DNA of 64,000 nucleotides from NCBI GenBank assembly GCA_000149265.1, contig CH001825.1, positions 456,094 to 520,093 of the forward strand. Reading direction: 5' to 3'. The notes under the pieces are model-generated. The model was not told where the DNA came from and searched no databases. It saw nothing but the letters and a program-made list of their open reading frames with translations. Source of the stretch: Ciona savignyi. Lineage: Eukaryota > Chordata > Ascidiacea > Phlebobranchia > Cionidae. Made by a program: the position numbers and the translations under genes. Of the stretch, positions 33,446 to 44,712 are shown piece after piece; positions within the stretch are counted from its first letter, which is position 1; every line of letters begins with the position of its first letter.

Positions 33446-33809
33446 GATGTAAACATACCGCTCATTTGTTTATACTCTGTTTCCACCACCGTAAAATATA
33501 TTTTAATTACCATAAATTTAGTTATTATTATTATTTAAAAATTTGACGAAATGTTTATTTTACTTTTTAAGGTAATCCTTATATGTGCTGGCGACCTATC
33601 TGCCAAAAATAACTTGATTCAATATATGTTGCATGAAATAAAAACGAGTTTGAGCGGGTCTTTAATATAGTGCAATTTACAATAGACTAGTTTAACATGA
33701 AAGACATTTGGATTTTAATTTAATTGTTAATAGTTGTACAATGGGAAGTGATTGATAATGAAAAGTTTTCGTTTTAACATATATTTGCTTGGTGCTGATT
33801 TCAAAAAAA

Positions 33810-33882
33810 TGTTTCCGCCCGGGCTCGAACCGGGGACCTTTCGCGTGTTAGGCGAACGTGATAACCGCTACACTACGGAGAC
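33810..33882 (-). tRNA. tRNA-Val-AAC: tRNA-Val (AAC), U3C
   Basis: C3-A70; T7. Confidence 0.9.
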
Positions 33883-34242
33883 GAAACACATTAGTGTTCT
33901 GTTAACGTATGTTGCTTAGTTTCTTTCATACACCGAAGCAAAGATATTTCCCGAGACATCGCTTAAAAAACTTACATACCAACCACGATAGATCCAGCTA
34001 ACAACGGCATGAAAATCGTTTTTGAGAGATTATAATTTCACCATGAATCAACATTTCAAAAAACATTCGTATGTTAAATCAATTTTCATTTAAATTATTA
34101 TATTTAATTATAAAAATGTCTCGATCTAGATGTAAGTTAATGTCGACATTTAGACTTCATCCCATCAAATGCGTTGACGATTTATTCTACTTCATCTTTT
34201 ACCTGGGAAAATTTCTCTAAATTCAAAATGAATCAATAAATA

Positions 34243-34315
34243 AGACCACATAGGGACTCGAACCCTCAATCTTCTGATTCGAAGTCAGACGCCATATCCA
34301 TTAGGCAATGCGGTC
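34243..34315 (-). tRNA. tRNA-Arg-TCG: tRNA-Arg (UCG), C65A/G9U
   Basis: G49-A65 mismatch; U9. Twin in the next unit. Confidence 0.83.
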
Positions 34316-34322
34316 AAACCTT

Positions 34323-34395
34323 CGCCCAACGTGGGGCTCGAACCCACGACCGTTGGATTAAGAGTCCAACGCTCTACCGACTGAGCTAGCCGGGC
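34323..34395 (-). tRNA. tRNA-Lys-CTT: tRNA-Lys (CUU)
   Basis: Consensus copy. Confidence 0.95.
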
Positions 34396-34759
34396 GATGT
34401 AAACATACCGCTCATTTGTTTATACTCTGTTTCCACCACCGTAAAGTATATTTTAATTACCATACATTTAGTTATTATTATTATTTAAAAATTTGACGAA
34501 ATGTTTATTTTACTTTTTAAGGTAATCCTTATATGTGCTGGCGACCTATCTGCCAAAAATAACTTGATTCAATATATGTTGCATGAAATAAAAACGAGTT
34601 TGAGCGGGTCTTTAATATAGTGCAATTTACAATAGACTAGTTTAACATGAAAGACATTTGGATTTTAATTTAATTGTTAATAGTTGTACAATGGGAAGTG
34701 ATTGATAATGAAAAGTTTTCGTTTTAACATATATTTGCTTGGTGCTGATTTCAAAAAAA

Positions 34760-34832
34760 TGTTTCCGCCCGGGCTCGAACCGGGGACCTTTCGCGTGTTA
34801 GGCGAACGTGATAACCGCTACACTACAGAGAC
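34760..34832 (-). tRNA. tRNA-Val-AAC: tRNA-Val (AAC), U3C/C6U
   Basis: C3-A70 mismatch plus U6-G67 wobble; T7. Confidence 0.87.
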
Positions 34833-35192
34833 GAAACACATTAGTGTTCTGTTAACGTATGTTGCTTAGTTTCTTTCATACACCGAAGCAAAGATATTTC
34901 CCGAGACATCGCTTGAAAAACTTACATACCAACCACGATAGATCCAGCTAACAACGGCATGAAAATCATTTTTGAGAGATTATAATTTCACCATGAATCA
35001 ACATTTCAAAAAACATTCGTATGTTAAATCAATTTTCATTTAAATTATTATATTTAATTATAAAAATGTCTCGATCTAGATGTAAGTTAATGTCGACATT
35101 TAGACTTCATCCCATCAAATGCGTTGACGATTTATTCTACTTCATCTTTTACCTGGGAAAATTTCTCTAAATTCAAAATGAATCAATAAATA

Positions 35193-35265
35193 AGACCACA
35201 TAGGGACTCGAACCCTCAATCTTCTGATTCGAAGTCAGACGCCATATCCATTAGGCAATGCGGTC
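35193..35265 (-). tRNA. tRNA-Arg-TCG: tRNA-Arg (UCG), C65A/G9U
   Basis: Identical to the 34243 copy, a recent unit duplication. Confidence 0.83.
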
Positions 35266-35272
35266 AAACCTT

Positions 35273-35345
35273 CGCCCAACGTGGGGCTCGAACCCACGAC
35301 CGTTGGATTAAGAGTCCAACGCTCTACCGACTGAGCTAGCCGGGC
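35273..35345 (-). tRNA. tRNA-Lys-CTT: tRNA-Lys (CUU)
   Basis: Consensus copy. Confidence 0.95.
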
Positions 35346-35710
35346 GATGTAAACATACCGCTCATTTGTTTATACTCTGTTTCCACCACCGTAAAGTATA
35401 TTTTAATTACCATACATTTAGTTATTATTATTATTTAAAAATTTGACGAAATGTTTATTTTACTTTTTAAGGTAATCCCTTATATGTGCTGGCGACCTAT
35501 CTGCCAAAAATAACTTGATTCAATATATGTTGCATGAAATAAAAACGAGTTTGAGCGGGTCTTTAATATAGTGCAATTTACAATAGACTAGTTTAACATG
35601 AAAGACATTTGGATTTTAATTTAAGTGTTAATAGTTGTACAATGGGAAGTGATTGATAATGAAAAGTTTTCGTTTTAACAAATATTTGCTTGGTGCTGAT
35701 TTCAAAAAAA

Positions 35711-35783
35711 TGTTTCCGCCCGGGCTCGATCCGGGGACCTTTCGCGTGTTAGGCGAACGTGATAACCGCTACACTACGGAAAC
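35711..35783 (-). tRNA. tRNA-Val-AAC: tRNA-Val (AAC), U54A
   Basis: T7. Confidence 0.87.
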
Positions 35784-36141
35784 GAAACACATTAGTGTTC
35801 TGTTAACGTATGTTGCTTAGTTTCTTTCATACACCGAAGCAAAGATATTTCCCGAGACATCGCTTGAAAAACTTACATACCAACCACGATAGATCCAGCT
35901 AACAACGGCATGAAAATCATTTTTGAGAAATTAAAATTTCACCATGAATCAACATTTCAAAAAACATTCGTAGTGTTAAATCTATTTTCATTTAAATTAT
36001 TATATTTAATTATAAAAATGTCTCGATCTAGATGCAAGGTAATGTCGACATTTAGACTTCATCCCATCAAATGCGTGACGATTTATTCTACTTCATCTTT
36101 TCTGGGAAAATTTCTCTAAATTCAAAATGAATCAATAAAAA

Positions 36142-36215
36142 AGACCACAGAGGGACTAGACACCCTCAATCTTCTGATTCGAAGTCAGACGCCATATCCA
36201 TTAGGCCATGCGGTC
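36142..36215 (-). pseudogene. tRNA-Arg (UCG) with 8-nt T-loop
   Basis: B box lost; T6 follows. Confidence 0.75.
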
Positions 36216-36222
36216 AAACCTT

Positions 36223-36294
36223 CGCCCAACGTAGGGCTCGAACCCACGACCGTGGATTAAGAGTCCAACGCTCTACCGACTGAGCTAGCCGGAC
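36223..36294 (-). tRNA. tRNA-Lys-CTT: tRNA-Lys (CUU), 1-nt deletion
   Basis: One base lost at the base of the anticodon stem; C2U/C63U. Confidence 0.75.
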
Positions 36295-36657
36295 GATGTA
36301 AACATACCGCTCATTTGTTTATACTCTGTTTCCACCACCGTAAAATATATTTTAATTACCATATATTTAGTTATTATTATTATTTAAAAATTTGACGAAA
36401 TGTTTATTTTACTTTTTAAGGTAATCCTTATATGTGCTGGCGACCTATCTGCCAAAAATAACTTGATTCAATATATGTTGCATGAAATAAAAACGAGTTT
36501 GAGCGGGTCTTTAATATAGTGCAATTTACAATAGACTAGTTTAACATGAAAGACATTTGGATTTTAATTTAATTGTTAATAGTTGTACAATGGGAAGTGA
36601 TTGATAATGAAAAGTTTTCGTTTTAACATATGTTTGCTTGGTGCTGATTTCAAAAAA

Positions 36658-36730
36658 TGTTTCCGCCCGGGCTCGAACCGGGGACCTTTCGCGTGTAAGG
36701 CGAACGTGATAACCGCTACACTACGGAAAC
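36658..36730 (-). tRNA. tRNA-Val-TAC: tRNA-Val (UAC)
   Basis: Intact; T6; same flanks as the 31087 copy. Confidence 0.95.
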
Positions 36731-37090
36731 GAAACACGTTAGTATTCTGTTAACGTATTTTACTTAGTTTCTTTCATACACCGAAGCAAAGATATTTCCC
36801 GAGAGGTCGCTTATAAAACTTACCTACCAACCACGATAGATCCAGCTAACAACGGCATGAAAATCATTTTCGAGAAATTATAATTTCACCATGAATCAAC
36901 ATTTCAAAAAACATTCGTATGTTAAATCTATCTTTATTTAAATTATTATATTTAATTATTAAAATGTCTCGATCTAGATGTAAGTTAATGTCGACATTTA
37001 GACTTCATCTCATCAAATGCGTTGACGACTTATTCTACTTCATCTTTTACTTGGGAAAATTTCTCTCAATTCAAAATGAATCAATAAATA

Positions 37091-37163
37091 AGACCACAGA
37101 GCGACACGAACCCTCAATCTTCTGATTCGAAGTCAGACGCCATATCCATTAGGCCATGCGGTC
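37091..37163 (-). pseudogene. tRNA-Arg (UCG), A58U and C62G
   Basis: Same allele as 4727. Confidence 0.65.
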
Positions 37164-37170
37164 AAACCTT

Positions 37171-37243
37171 CGCCCAACGTGGGGCTCGAACCCACGACCG
37201 TTGGATTAAGAGTCCAACGCTATACCGACTGAGCTAGCCGGGC
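37171..37243 (-). tRNA. tRNA-Lys-CTT: tRNA-Lys (CUU), G22U
   Basis: D-stem mismatch. Confidence 0.87.
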
Positions 37244-37606
37244 GATGTAAACATACCGCTCATTTGTTTATACTCTGTTTCCACCACCGTAAAGTATATT
37301 TTAATTACCATACATTTAGTTATTATTATTATTTAAAAATTTGACGAAATGTTTATTTTACTTTTTAAGGTAATCCTTATATGTGCTGACGACCTATCCG
37401 CCAAAAATAACTTGATTCAATATATGTTGCATGAAATAAAAACGAGTTTGAGCGGGTCTTTAATATAGTGCAATTTACAATAGACTAGTTTAACATGAAA
37501 GACATTTGGATTTTAATTTAATTGTTAATAGTTGTACAATGGGAAGTGATTGATAATGAAAAGTTTTCGTTTTAACATATATTTGCTTGGTGCTGATTTC
37601 AAAAAA

Positions 37607-37679
37607 TGTTTCCGCCCGGGCTCGAACCGGGGACCTTTCGCGTGTAAGGCGAACGTGATAACCGCTACACTACGGAAAC
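37607..37679 (-). tRNA. tRNA-Val-TAC: tRNA-Val (UAC)
   Basis: Intact; T6. Matching units at 31600 and 58368 have AAC here. Confidence 0.95.
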
Positions 37680-38039
37680 GAAACACGTTAGTATTCTGTT
37701 AACGTATGTTACTTAGTTTCTTTCATACACCGAAGCAAAGATATTTCCCGAGAGGTCGCTTGAAAAACTTACATACCAACCACGATAGATCCAGCTAACA
37801 ACGGCATGAAAATCATTTTCGAGAAATTATAATTTCACCATGAATCAACATTTCAAAAAACATTCGTATGTTAAATATATTTTCATTTAAATTATTATAT
37901 TTAATTATAAAAATGTCTCGATCTAGATGCAAGTTAATGTCGACATTTAGACTTCATCCCATCAAATGCGTTGACGATTTATTCTACTTCATCTTTTACT
38001 TGGGAAAATTTCTCTAAATTCAAAATGAATCAATAAAAA

Positions 38040-38113
38040 AGACCACAGAGGGACTAGACACCCTCAATCTTCTGATTCGAAGTCAGACGCCATATCCATT
38101 AGGCCATGCGGTC
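38040..38113 (-). pseudogene. tRNA-Arg (UCG) with 8-nt T-loop
   Basis: B box lost; T6 follows; paired with a consensus Lys, unlike most of this class. Confidence 0.75.
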
Positions 38114-38120
38114 AAACCTT

Positions 38121-38193
38121 CGCCCAACGTGGGGCTCGAACCCACGACCGTTGGATTAAGAGTCCAACGCTCTACCGACTGAGCTAGCCGGGC
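38121..38193 (-). tRNA. tRNA-Lys-CTT: tRNA-Lys (CUU)
   Basis: Consensus copy. Confidence 0.95.
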
Positions 38194-38557
38194 GATGAAA
38201 ACATACCGCTCATTTGTTTATACTCTGTTTCCACCACCGTAAACTATATTTTAATTACCATACATTTAGTTATTATTATTATTTAAAAATTTGACGAAAT
38301 GTTTATTTTACTTTTTAAGGTAATCCTTATATGTGCTGGCGACCTATCTGCAAAAAATAACTTGATTCAATATATGTTGCATGAAATAAAAACGAGTTTG
38401 AGCGGGTCTTTAATATAGTGCAATTTACTATAGACTAGTTTAACATGAAAGACATTTGGATTTTAATTTAATTGTTAATAGTTGTACAATGGGAAGTGAT
38501 TGATAATGAAAAGTTTTCGTTTTAACAAATATTTGATTGGTGCTGATTTCAAAAAAA

Positions 38558-38630
38558 TGTTTCCGCCCGGGCTCGATCCGGGGACCTTTCGCGTGTTAGG
38601 CGAACGTGATAACCGCTACACTACGGAAAC
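38558..38630 (-). tRNA. tRNA-Val-AAC: tRNA-Val (AAC), U54A
   Basis: T7. Confidence 0.87.
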
Positions 38631-38991
38631 GAAACACATTAGTGTTCTGTTAACGTATGTTGCTTAGTTTCTTTCATACACCGAAGCAAAAATATTTCCC
38701 GAGACATCGCTTATAAAACTTACATACCAACCACGATAGATCCAGCTAACAACGGCATGAAAATCATTTTGCGAGAAATTATAATTTCACCATGAATCAA
38801 CATTTTAAAAAACATTCGTATGTTAAATCTATCTTTATTTAAATTATTATATTTAATTATTAAAATGTCTCGATCTAGATGTAAGTTAATGTCGACATTT
38901 AGACTTCATCTCATCAAATGCGTTGACGATTTATTCTACTTCATCTTTTACTTGGGAAAAATTCTCTCAATTCAAAATGAATCAATAAATA

Positions 38992-39064
38992 AGACCACAG
39001 AGGGACACGAACCCTCAATCTTCTGATTCGAAGTCAGACGCCATATCCATTAGGCCATGCGGTC
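38992..39064 (-). tRNA. tRNA-Arg-TCG: tRNA-Arg (UCG), A58U
   Basis: As in the 5677 copy. Confidence 0.7.
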
Positions 39065-39071
39065 AAACCTT

Positions 39072-39144
39072 CGCCCAACGAGGGGCTCGAACCCACGACC
39101 GCTGGATTAACAGTCCAACGCTATACCGACTGAGCTAGCCGGCC
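39072..39144 (-). tRNA. tRNA-Lys body with GUU (Asn) anticodon
   Basis: Same allele as 5757, with all its extra changes (C2G, A64U, G22U, A43G). Confidence 0.8.
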
Positions 39145-39507
39145 GATGTAAACATACCGCTCATTTGTTTATACTCTGTTTCCACCACCGTAAAGTATAT
39201 TTTAATTACCATACATTTAGTTATTATTATTATTTAAAAATTTGACGAAATGTTTATTTTACTTTTTAAGGTAATCCTTATATGTGCTGACGACCTATCC
39301 GCCAAAAATAACTTGATTCAATATATGTTGCATGAAATAAAAACGAGTTTGAGCGGGTCTTTAATATAGTGCAATTTACAATAGACTAGTTTAACATGAA
39401 AGACATTTGGATTTTAATTTAATTGTTAATAGTTGTACAATGGGAAGTGATTGATAATGAAAAGTTTTCGTTTTAACATATATTTGCTTGGTGCTGATTT
39501 CAAAAAA

Positions 39508-39581
39508 TGTTTCCGCCCGGGCTCGAACCGGGGACCGATTCGCGTGTTAGGCGAACGTGATAACCGCTACACTACAGAAAC
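39508..39581 (-). tRNA. tRNA-Val-AAC: tRNA-Val (AAC), C6U, longer variable loop
   Basis: One extra variable-loop base; T6. Confidence 0.87.
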
Positions 39582-39942
39582 GAAACACATTAGTGTTCTG
39601 TTAACGTATGTTACTTAGTTTCTTTCATACACCGAAGCAAAGATATTTCCCGAGACATCGCTTTGAAAAACTTACATACCAACCACGATAGATCCAGCTA
39701 ACAACGGCATGAAAATCATTTTTGAGAAATTATAATTTCACCATGAATCAACATTTCAAAAAACATTCGTATGTTAAATCTATTTTCATTTAAATTATTA
39801 TATTTAATTATAAAAATGTCTCGATCTAGATGTAAGTTAAAGTCGACATTTAGACTTCATCCCATCAAATGCGTTGACGATTTATTCTACTTCATCTTTT
39901 ACCTGGGAAAATTTCTCTAAATTCAAAATGAATCAATAAATA

Positions 39943-40015
39943 AGACCACAGAGGGACTCGAACCCTCAATCTTCTGATTCGAAGTCAGACGCCATATCCA
40001 TTAGGCCATGCGGTC
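39943..40015 (-). tRNA. tRNA-Arg-TCG: tRNA-Arg (UCG)
   Basis: Consensus copy. Confidence 0.95.
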
Positions 40016-40022
40016 AAACCTT

Positions 40023-40095
40023 CGCCCAACGTGGGGCTTGGACCCGCGACCGTTGGATTAAGAGTCCAACGCTCTACCGACTGAGCTAGCCGGGC
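40023..40095 (-). pseudogene. tRNA-Lys (CUU), U50C/U55C/G57A
   Basis: T-loop UCCAAGC loses U55 and G57, and C50-A64 is mismatched; the B box is badly damaged. Confidence 0.65.
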
Positions 40096-40460
40096 GAATG
40101 TAAACATACCGGCTATTTGTTTATACTCTGTTTCCACCACCGTAAAGTATATTTTAATTACCATACATTTAGTTATTATTATTATTTAAAAATTTGACGA
40201 AATGTTTATTTTACTTTTAAAGGTAATCCTTATATGATGCTGGCTGACCTATCTGCCAAAAATAACTTGATTCAATATATGTTGCATGAAATAAAAACGA
40301 GTTTGAGCGGGTCTTTAATATAGTGCAATTTACAATAGACTAGTTTAACATGAAAGACATTTGGATTTTAATTTAATTGTTAATAGTTGTACAATGGGAA
40401 GTGATTGATAATGAAAAGTTTTCGTTTTAACATATATTGCTTGGTGCTGATTTCAAAAAA

Positions 40461-40476
40461 TGTTTCCGCCCGGGTT
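40461..40476 (-). tRNA. tRNA-Val, 3' end only (cut by gap)
   Basis: Discriminator, acceptor strand and part of the T-stem; T6 follows. Anticodon not seen. Confidence 0.75.
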
Positions 40477-40576
40477 NNNNNNNNNNNNNNNNNNNNNNNN
40501 NNNNNNNNNNNNNNNNNNNNNNNNNNNNNNNNNNNNNNNNNNNNNNNNNNNNNNNNNNNNNNNNNNNNNNNNNNNN
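40477..40576. other. Assembly gap (100 N)
   Basis: Exactly 100 N, cutting a Val gene after 16 bases. Unique, non-array sequence follows. Confidence 0.99.
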
Positions 40577-40880
40577 ATGACCTTGTGGCTGAAAAGTGAA
40601 GAACCCACCAACTTATTCATTAAAGCTGGACTAACAACCCATTAAATCCAAAGCATTAAAACAACCACGATCCATGCACAGCTCAATCAATTCACCTTCA
40701 ACACCACGATCAGCACGGCCATGTTGGCCGACAACGACGCATTCTTGTAGAGTTGGCAGAATCCATGCTTCCCACACTCTGTGCTCCACACCACACATGC
40801 AAGGTCGAGCACACGACCGAACAATATGGGGCCGGGGATGCTGCCTAGTATTCGCAGGATCACAAACTGTGGTGTTGGGG
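40577..40880. other. Unique non-array segment after the gap
   Basis: About 304 bp unrelated to the unit and less AT-rich. The array resumes at TTTAATTTAATTG inside a Lys-Val spacer. An open frame at 40674-40922 runs from this segment into the spacer and has no recognisable domain. It could be a broken mobile element or a mis-joined contig; I cannot assign it. Confidence 0.75.
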
Positions 40881-40975
40881 TTTAATTTAATTGTTAATAG
40901 TTGTACAATGGGAAGTGATTGATAATGAAAAGTTTTCGTTTTAACATATATATGCTTGGTGCTGATTTCAAAAAA

Positions 40976-41048
40976 TGTCTCCGCCCGGGCTCGAACCGGG
41001 GACCTTTCGCGTGTTAGGCGAACGTGATAACCGCTACACTACGGAAAC
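40976..41048 (-). tRNA. tRNA-Val-AAC: tRNA-Val (AAC), A70G
   Basis: U3-G70 wobble; T6. First array gene after the unique segment. Confidence 0.92.
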
Positions 41049-41408
41049 GAAACACATTAGTGTTCTGTGAACGTATGTTACTTAGTTTCTTTCATACACC
41101 GAAGCAAAGATATTTCCCGAGAGGTCGCTTGAAAAACTTACATACCAACCACGATAGATCCAGCTATCAACGGCATGAAAATCATTTTTGAGAAATTATA
41201 ATTTCACCATGAATCAACATTTCAAAAAACATTCGTATGTTAAATATATTTTCATTTAAATTATTATATTTAATTATAAAAATGTCTCGATCTAGGTGCA
41301 AGTTAATGTCGACATTTAGACTTCATCCCATCAAATGCGTTGACGATTTATTCTACTTCATCTTTTACTTGGGAAAATTTCTCTAAATTCAAAATGAATC
41401 AATAAAAA

Positions 41409-41482
41409 AGACCACAGAGGGACTAGACACCCTCAATCTTCTGATTCGAAGTCAGACGCCATATCCATTAGGCCATGCGGTC
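41409..41482 (-). pseudogene. tRNA-Arg (UCG) with 8-nt T-loop
   Basis: B box lost; T6 follows. Confidence 0.75.
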
Positions 41483-41489
41483 AAACCTT

Positions 41490-41562
41490 CGCCCAACGTA
41501 GGGCTCGAACCCATGACCGTTGGATTAAGAGTCCAACGCTCTACCGACTGAGCTAGCCGGAC
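41490..41562 (-). tRNA. tRNA-Lys-CTT: tRNA-Lys (CUU), C2U/C63U/G49A
   Basis: A49-C65 mismatch. Confidence 0.87.
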
Positions 41563-41925
41563 GATGTAAACATACCGCTCATTTGTTTATACTCTGTTTC
41601 CACCACCGTAAAATATATTTTAATTACCATATATTTAGTTATTATTATTATTTAAAAATTTGACGAAATGTTTATTTTACTTTTTAAGGTAATCCTTATA
41701 TGTGCTGGCGACCTATCTGCCAAAAATAATCGATTCAATATATGTTGCATGAAATAAAAACGAGTTTGAGCGGGTCTTTAATATAGTGCAATTTACAATA
41801 GACTAGTTTAACATGAAAGACATTTGGATTTTAATTTAATTGTTAATAGTTGTACAATGGGAAGTGATTGATAATGAAAAGTTTTCGTTTTAACATATAT
41901 TTGCTTGGTGCTGATTTCAAAAAAA

Positions 41926-41998
41926 TGTTTCCGCCCGGGCTCGAACCGGGGACCTTTCGCGTGTTAGGCGAACGTGATAACCGCTACACTACGGAAAC
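41926..41998 (-). tRNA. tRNA-Val-AAC: tRNA-Val (AAC)
   Basis: Consensus; T7. Confidence 0.95.
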
Positions 41999-42359
41999 GA
42001 AAACACATTAGTGTTCTGTTAACGTATGTTGCTTAGTTTCTTTCATACACCGAAGCAAAGATATTTCCCGAGACATCGCTTGAAAAACTTACATACCAAC
42101 CACGATAGATCCAGCTAACAACGGCATGAAAATCATTTTTGAGAAATTAAAATTTCACCATGAATCAACATTTCAAAAAACATTCGTATGTTAAATCTAT
42201 TTTCATTAAAATTATTATATTTAATTATAAAAATGTCTCGATCTAGATGCAAGGTAATGTCGACATTTAGACTTCATCCCATCAAATGCGTTGACGATTT
42301 ATTCTACTTCATCTTTTACTTGGGAAAATTTCTCTAAATTCAAAATGAATCAATAAAAA

Positions 42360-42433
42360 AGACCACAGAGGGACTAGACACCCTCAATCTTCTGATTCGA
42401 AGTCAGACGCCATATCCATTAGGCCATGCGGTC
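42360..42433 (-). pseudogene. tRNA-Arg (UCG) with 8-nt T-loop
   Basis: B box lost; T6 follows. Confidence 0.75.
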
Positions 42434-42440
42434 AAACCTT

Positions 42441-42513
42441 CGCCCAACGTAGGGCTCGAACCCACGACCGTTGGATTAAGAGTCCAACGCTCTACCGACT
42501 GAGCTAGCCGGAC
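42441..42513 (-). tRNA. tRNA-Lys-CTT: tRNA-Lys (CUU), C2U/C63U
   Basis: Wobble changes only. Confidence 0.92.
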
Positions 42514-42877
42514 GATGTAAACATACCGCTCATTTGTTTATACTCTGTTTCCACCACCGTAAAATATATTTTAATTACCATATATTTAGTTATTATTATT
42601 ATTTAAAAATTTGACGAAATGTTTATTTTACTTTTTAAGGAAATCCTTATATGTGCTGGCGACCTATCTGCCAAAAATAACTTGATTCAATATATGTTGC
42701 ATGAAATAAAAACGAGTTTGAGCGGGTCTTTAATATAGTGCAATTTACAATAGACTAGTTTAACATGAAAGACATTTGGATTTTAATTTAATTGTTAATA
42801 GTTGTACAATGGGAAGTGATTGATAATGAAAAGTTTTCGTTTTAACATATATTTGCTTGGTGCTGATTTCAAAAAAA

Positions 42878-42950
42878 TGTTTCCGCCCGGGCTCGAACCG
42901 GGGACCTTTCGCGTGTTAGGCGAACGTGATAACCGCTACACTACGGAGAC
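42878..42950 (-). tRNA. tRNA-Val-AAC: tRNA-Val (AAC), U3C
   Basis: C3-A70; T7. The SINE lies in the spacer to its right (5' side). Confidence 0.9.
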
Positions 42951-43232
42951 GAAACACATTAGTGTTCTGTTAACGTATGTTGCTTAGTTTCTTTCATACA
43001 CCGAAGCAAAGATATTTCCCGAGACATCGCTTGAAAAACTTACATACCAACCACGATAGATCCAGCTAACAACGGCATGAAAATCATTTTTAGAGAGATT
43101 ATAATTTCACCATGAATCAACATTTCAAAAAACATTCGTATGTTAAATCAATTTTCATTTAAATTATTATATTTAATTATAAAAATGTCTCGATCTAGAT
43201 GTAAGTTAATGTCGACATTTAGACTTCATCCC

Positions 43233-43525
43233 GGCCCGATGGTCTAGCGGTTAAGTGCGTCGCCTTTCAATCGAAAGGTTGCAGGTGCGAAACTGGTCGC
43301 TAGCTAGTCGGCTGTGTCCTTGGGCAAGGCACTTTACGGAGATTGTCTGAACCCAGCGGATTAATGGGTTCTACCAAATTGAAGGAACGTGTCTATCATA
43401 TACAACACACTGCAATAGCTTCGGTAACCCGACGATGGGCGCGAGGTGATCTGACGATTGCCCGTGTGATAACCCCCTTGGTTTTCCCATTCACGGGGAT
43501 AAACATGAATATCCTATCCTATCCT
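43233..43525 (+). mobile_element. tRNA-derived SINE inserted in a Val-Arg spacer
   Basis: Starts GGCCCGATGGTCTAGCGG, a tRNA-like 5' end with an A-box-like TAGCGGTTAAGTGCG and a degraded B-box-like GGTGCGAAAC at about +50. A central stretch (GTCCTTGGGCAAGGCACTTT, 43316-43335) resembles a segment I recall from several animal SINE families. The 3' end is a short ATCCT tandem tail. ATCCC stands on both sides (43228-43232 and 43526-43530), fitting a 5-bp target duplication, though the tail makes this ambiguous. It occurs in only one unit here. Non-autonomous; it would rely on a LINE for movement. Confidence 0.85.
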
Positions 43526-43530
43526 ATCCC
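43526..43530. repeat. Possible target-site duplication of the SINE
   Basis: ATCCC repeats at 43228-43232; outside it the unit continues without loss. Confidence 0.5.
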
Positions 43531-43609
43531 ATCAAATGCGTTGACGATTTATTCTACTTCATCTTTTACCTGGGAAAATTTCTCTAAATTCAAAATGAAT
43601 CAATAAATA

Positions 43610-43682
43610 AGACCACATAGGGACTCGAACCCTCAATCTTCTGATTCGAAGTCAGACGCCATATCCATTAGGCCATGCGGTC
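43610..43682 (-). tRNA. tRNA-Arg-TCG: tRNA-Arg (UCG), C65A
   Basis: G49-A65 mismatch; 79 bp from the SINE insertion. Confidence 0.87.
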
Positions 43683-43689
43683 AAACCTT

Positions 43690-43762
43690 CGCCCAACGTG
43701 GGGTTCGAACCCGCGACCGTTGGATTAAGAGTCCAACGCTCTACCGACTGAGCTAGCCGGGC
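43690..43762 (-). tRNA. tRNA-Lys-CTT: tRNA-Lys (CUU), U50C/G59A
   Basis: C50-A64 mismatch; T-loop UUCGAAC. Confidence 0.87.
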
Positions 43763-44125
43763 GATGTAAACATACCGCTCATTTGTTTATACTCTGTTTC
43801 CACCACCGTAAAGTATATTTTAATTACCATACATTTAGTTATTATTATTATTTAAAAATTTGACGAAATGTTTATTTTACTTTTTAAGGTAATCCTTATA
43901 TGTGCTGGCGACCTATCTGCCAAAAATAACTTGATTCAATATATGTTGCATGAAATAAAAACGAGTTTGAGCGGGTCTTTAATATAGTGCAATTTACAAT
44001 AGACTAGTTTAACATGAAAGACATTTGGATTTTAATTTAATTGTTAATAGTTGTACAATGGGAAGTGATTGATAATGAAAAGTTTTCGTTTTAACATATA
44101 TTTGCTTGGTGCTGATTTCAAAAAA

Positions 44126-44198
44126 TGTTTCCGCCCGGGCTCGAACCGGGGACCATTCGCGTGTTAGGCGAACGTGATAACCGCTACACTACAGAAAC
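44126..44198 (-). tRNA. tRNA-Val-AAC: tRNA-Val (AAC), C6U/A44U
   Basis: T6. Confidence 0.92.
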
Positions 44199-44559
44199 GA
44201 AACACATTAGTGTTCTGTTAACGTATCTTACTTAGTTTCTTTCATACACCGAAGCAAAGATATTTCCCGAGACATCGCTTGAAAAACTTACATACCAACC
44301 ACGATAGATCCAGCTAACAACGGCATGAAAATCATTTTATGAGAAATTATAATTTCACCATGAATCAACATTTCAAAAAACATTCGTATGTTAAATCTGT
44401 CTTTATTTAAATTATTATATTTAATTATAAAAATGTCTCGATCTAGATGTAAGTTAATGTCGACATTTAGACTTCATCTCATCAAATGCGTTGACGATTT
44501 ATTCTACTTCATCTTTTACCTGGGAAAATTTCTCTAAATTCAAAATGAATCAATAAATA

Positions 44560-44632
44560 AGACCACAGAGGGACTCGAACCCTCAATCTTCTGATTCGAA
44601 GTCAGACGCCAAATCCATTAGGCCATGCGGTC
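44560..44632 (-). tRNA. tRNA-Arg-TCG: tRNA-Arg (UCG), A21U
   Basis: Changes the usually conserved A21 at the end of the D-loop. Confidence 0.9.
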
Positions 44633-44639
44633 AAACCTT

Positions 44640-44712
44640 CGCCCAACGTGGGGCTTGGACCCGCGACCGTTGGATTAAGAGTCCAACGCTCTACCGACTG
44701 AGCTAGCCGGGC
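44640..44712 (-). pseudogene. tRNA-Lys (CUU), U50C/U55C/G57A
   Basis: T-loop UCCAAGC, as at 40023. Confidence 0.65.

Noticed and set aside
40674..40922. 82-codon frame in the unique segment
   Set aside because: No recognised domain, and it ends inside array spacer, so a chance frame is more likely.
43343..43606. 87-codon frame through the SINE
   Set aside because: Covers SINE body, ATCCT tail and spacer; SINEs encode no protein and the frame crosses the insertion boundary.
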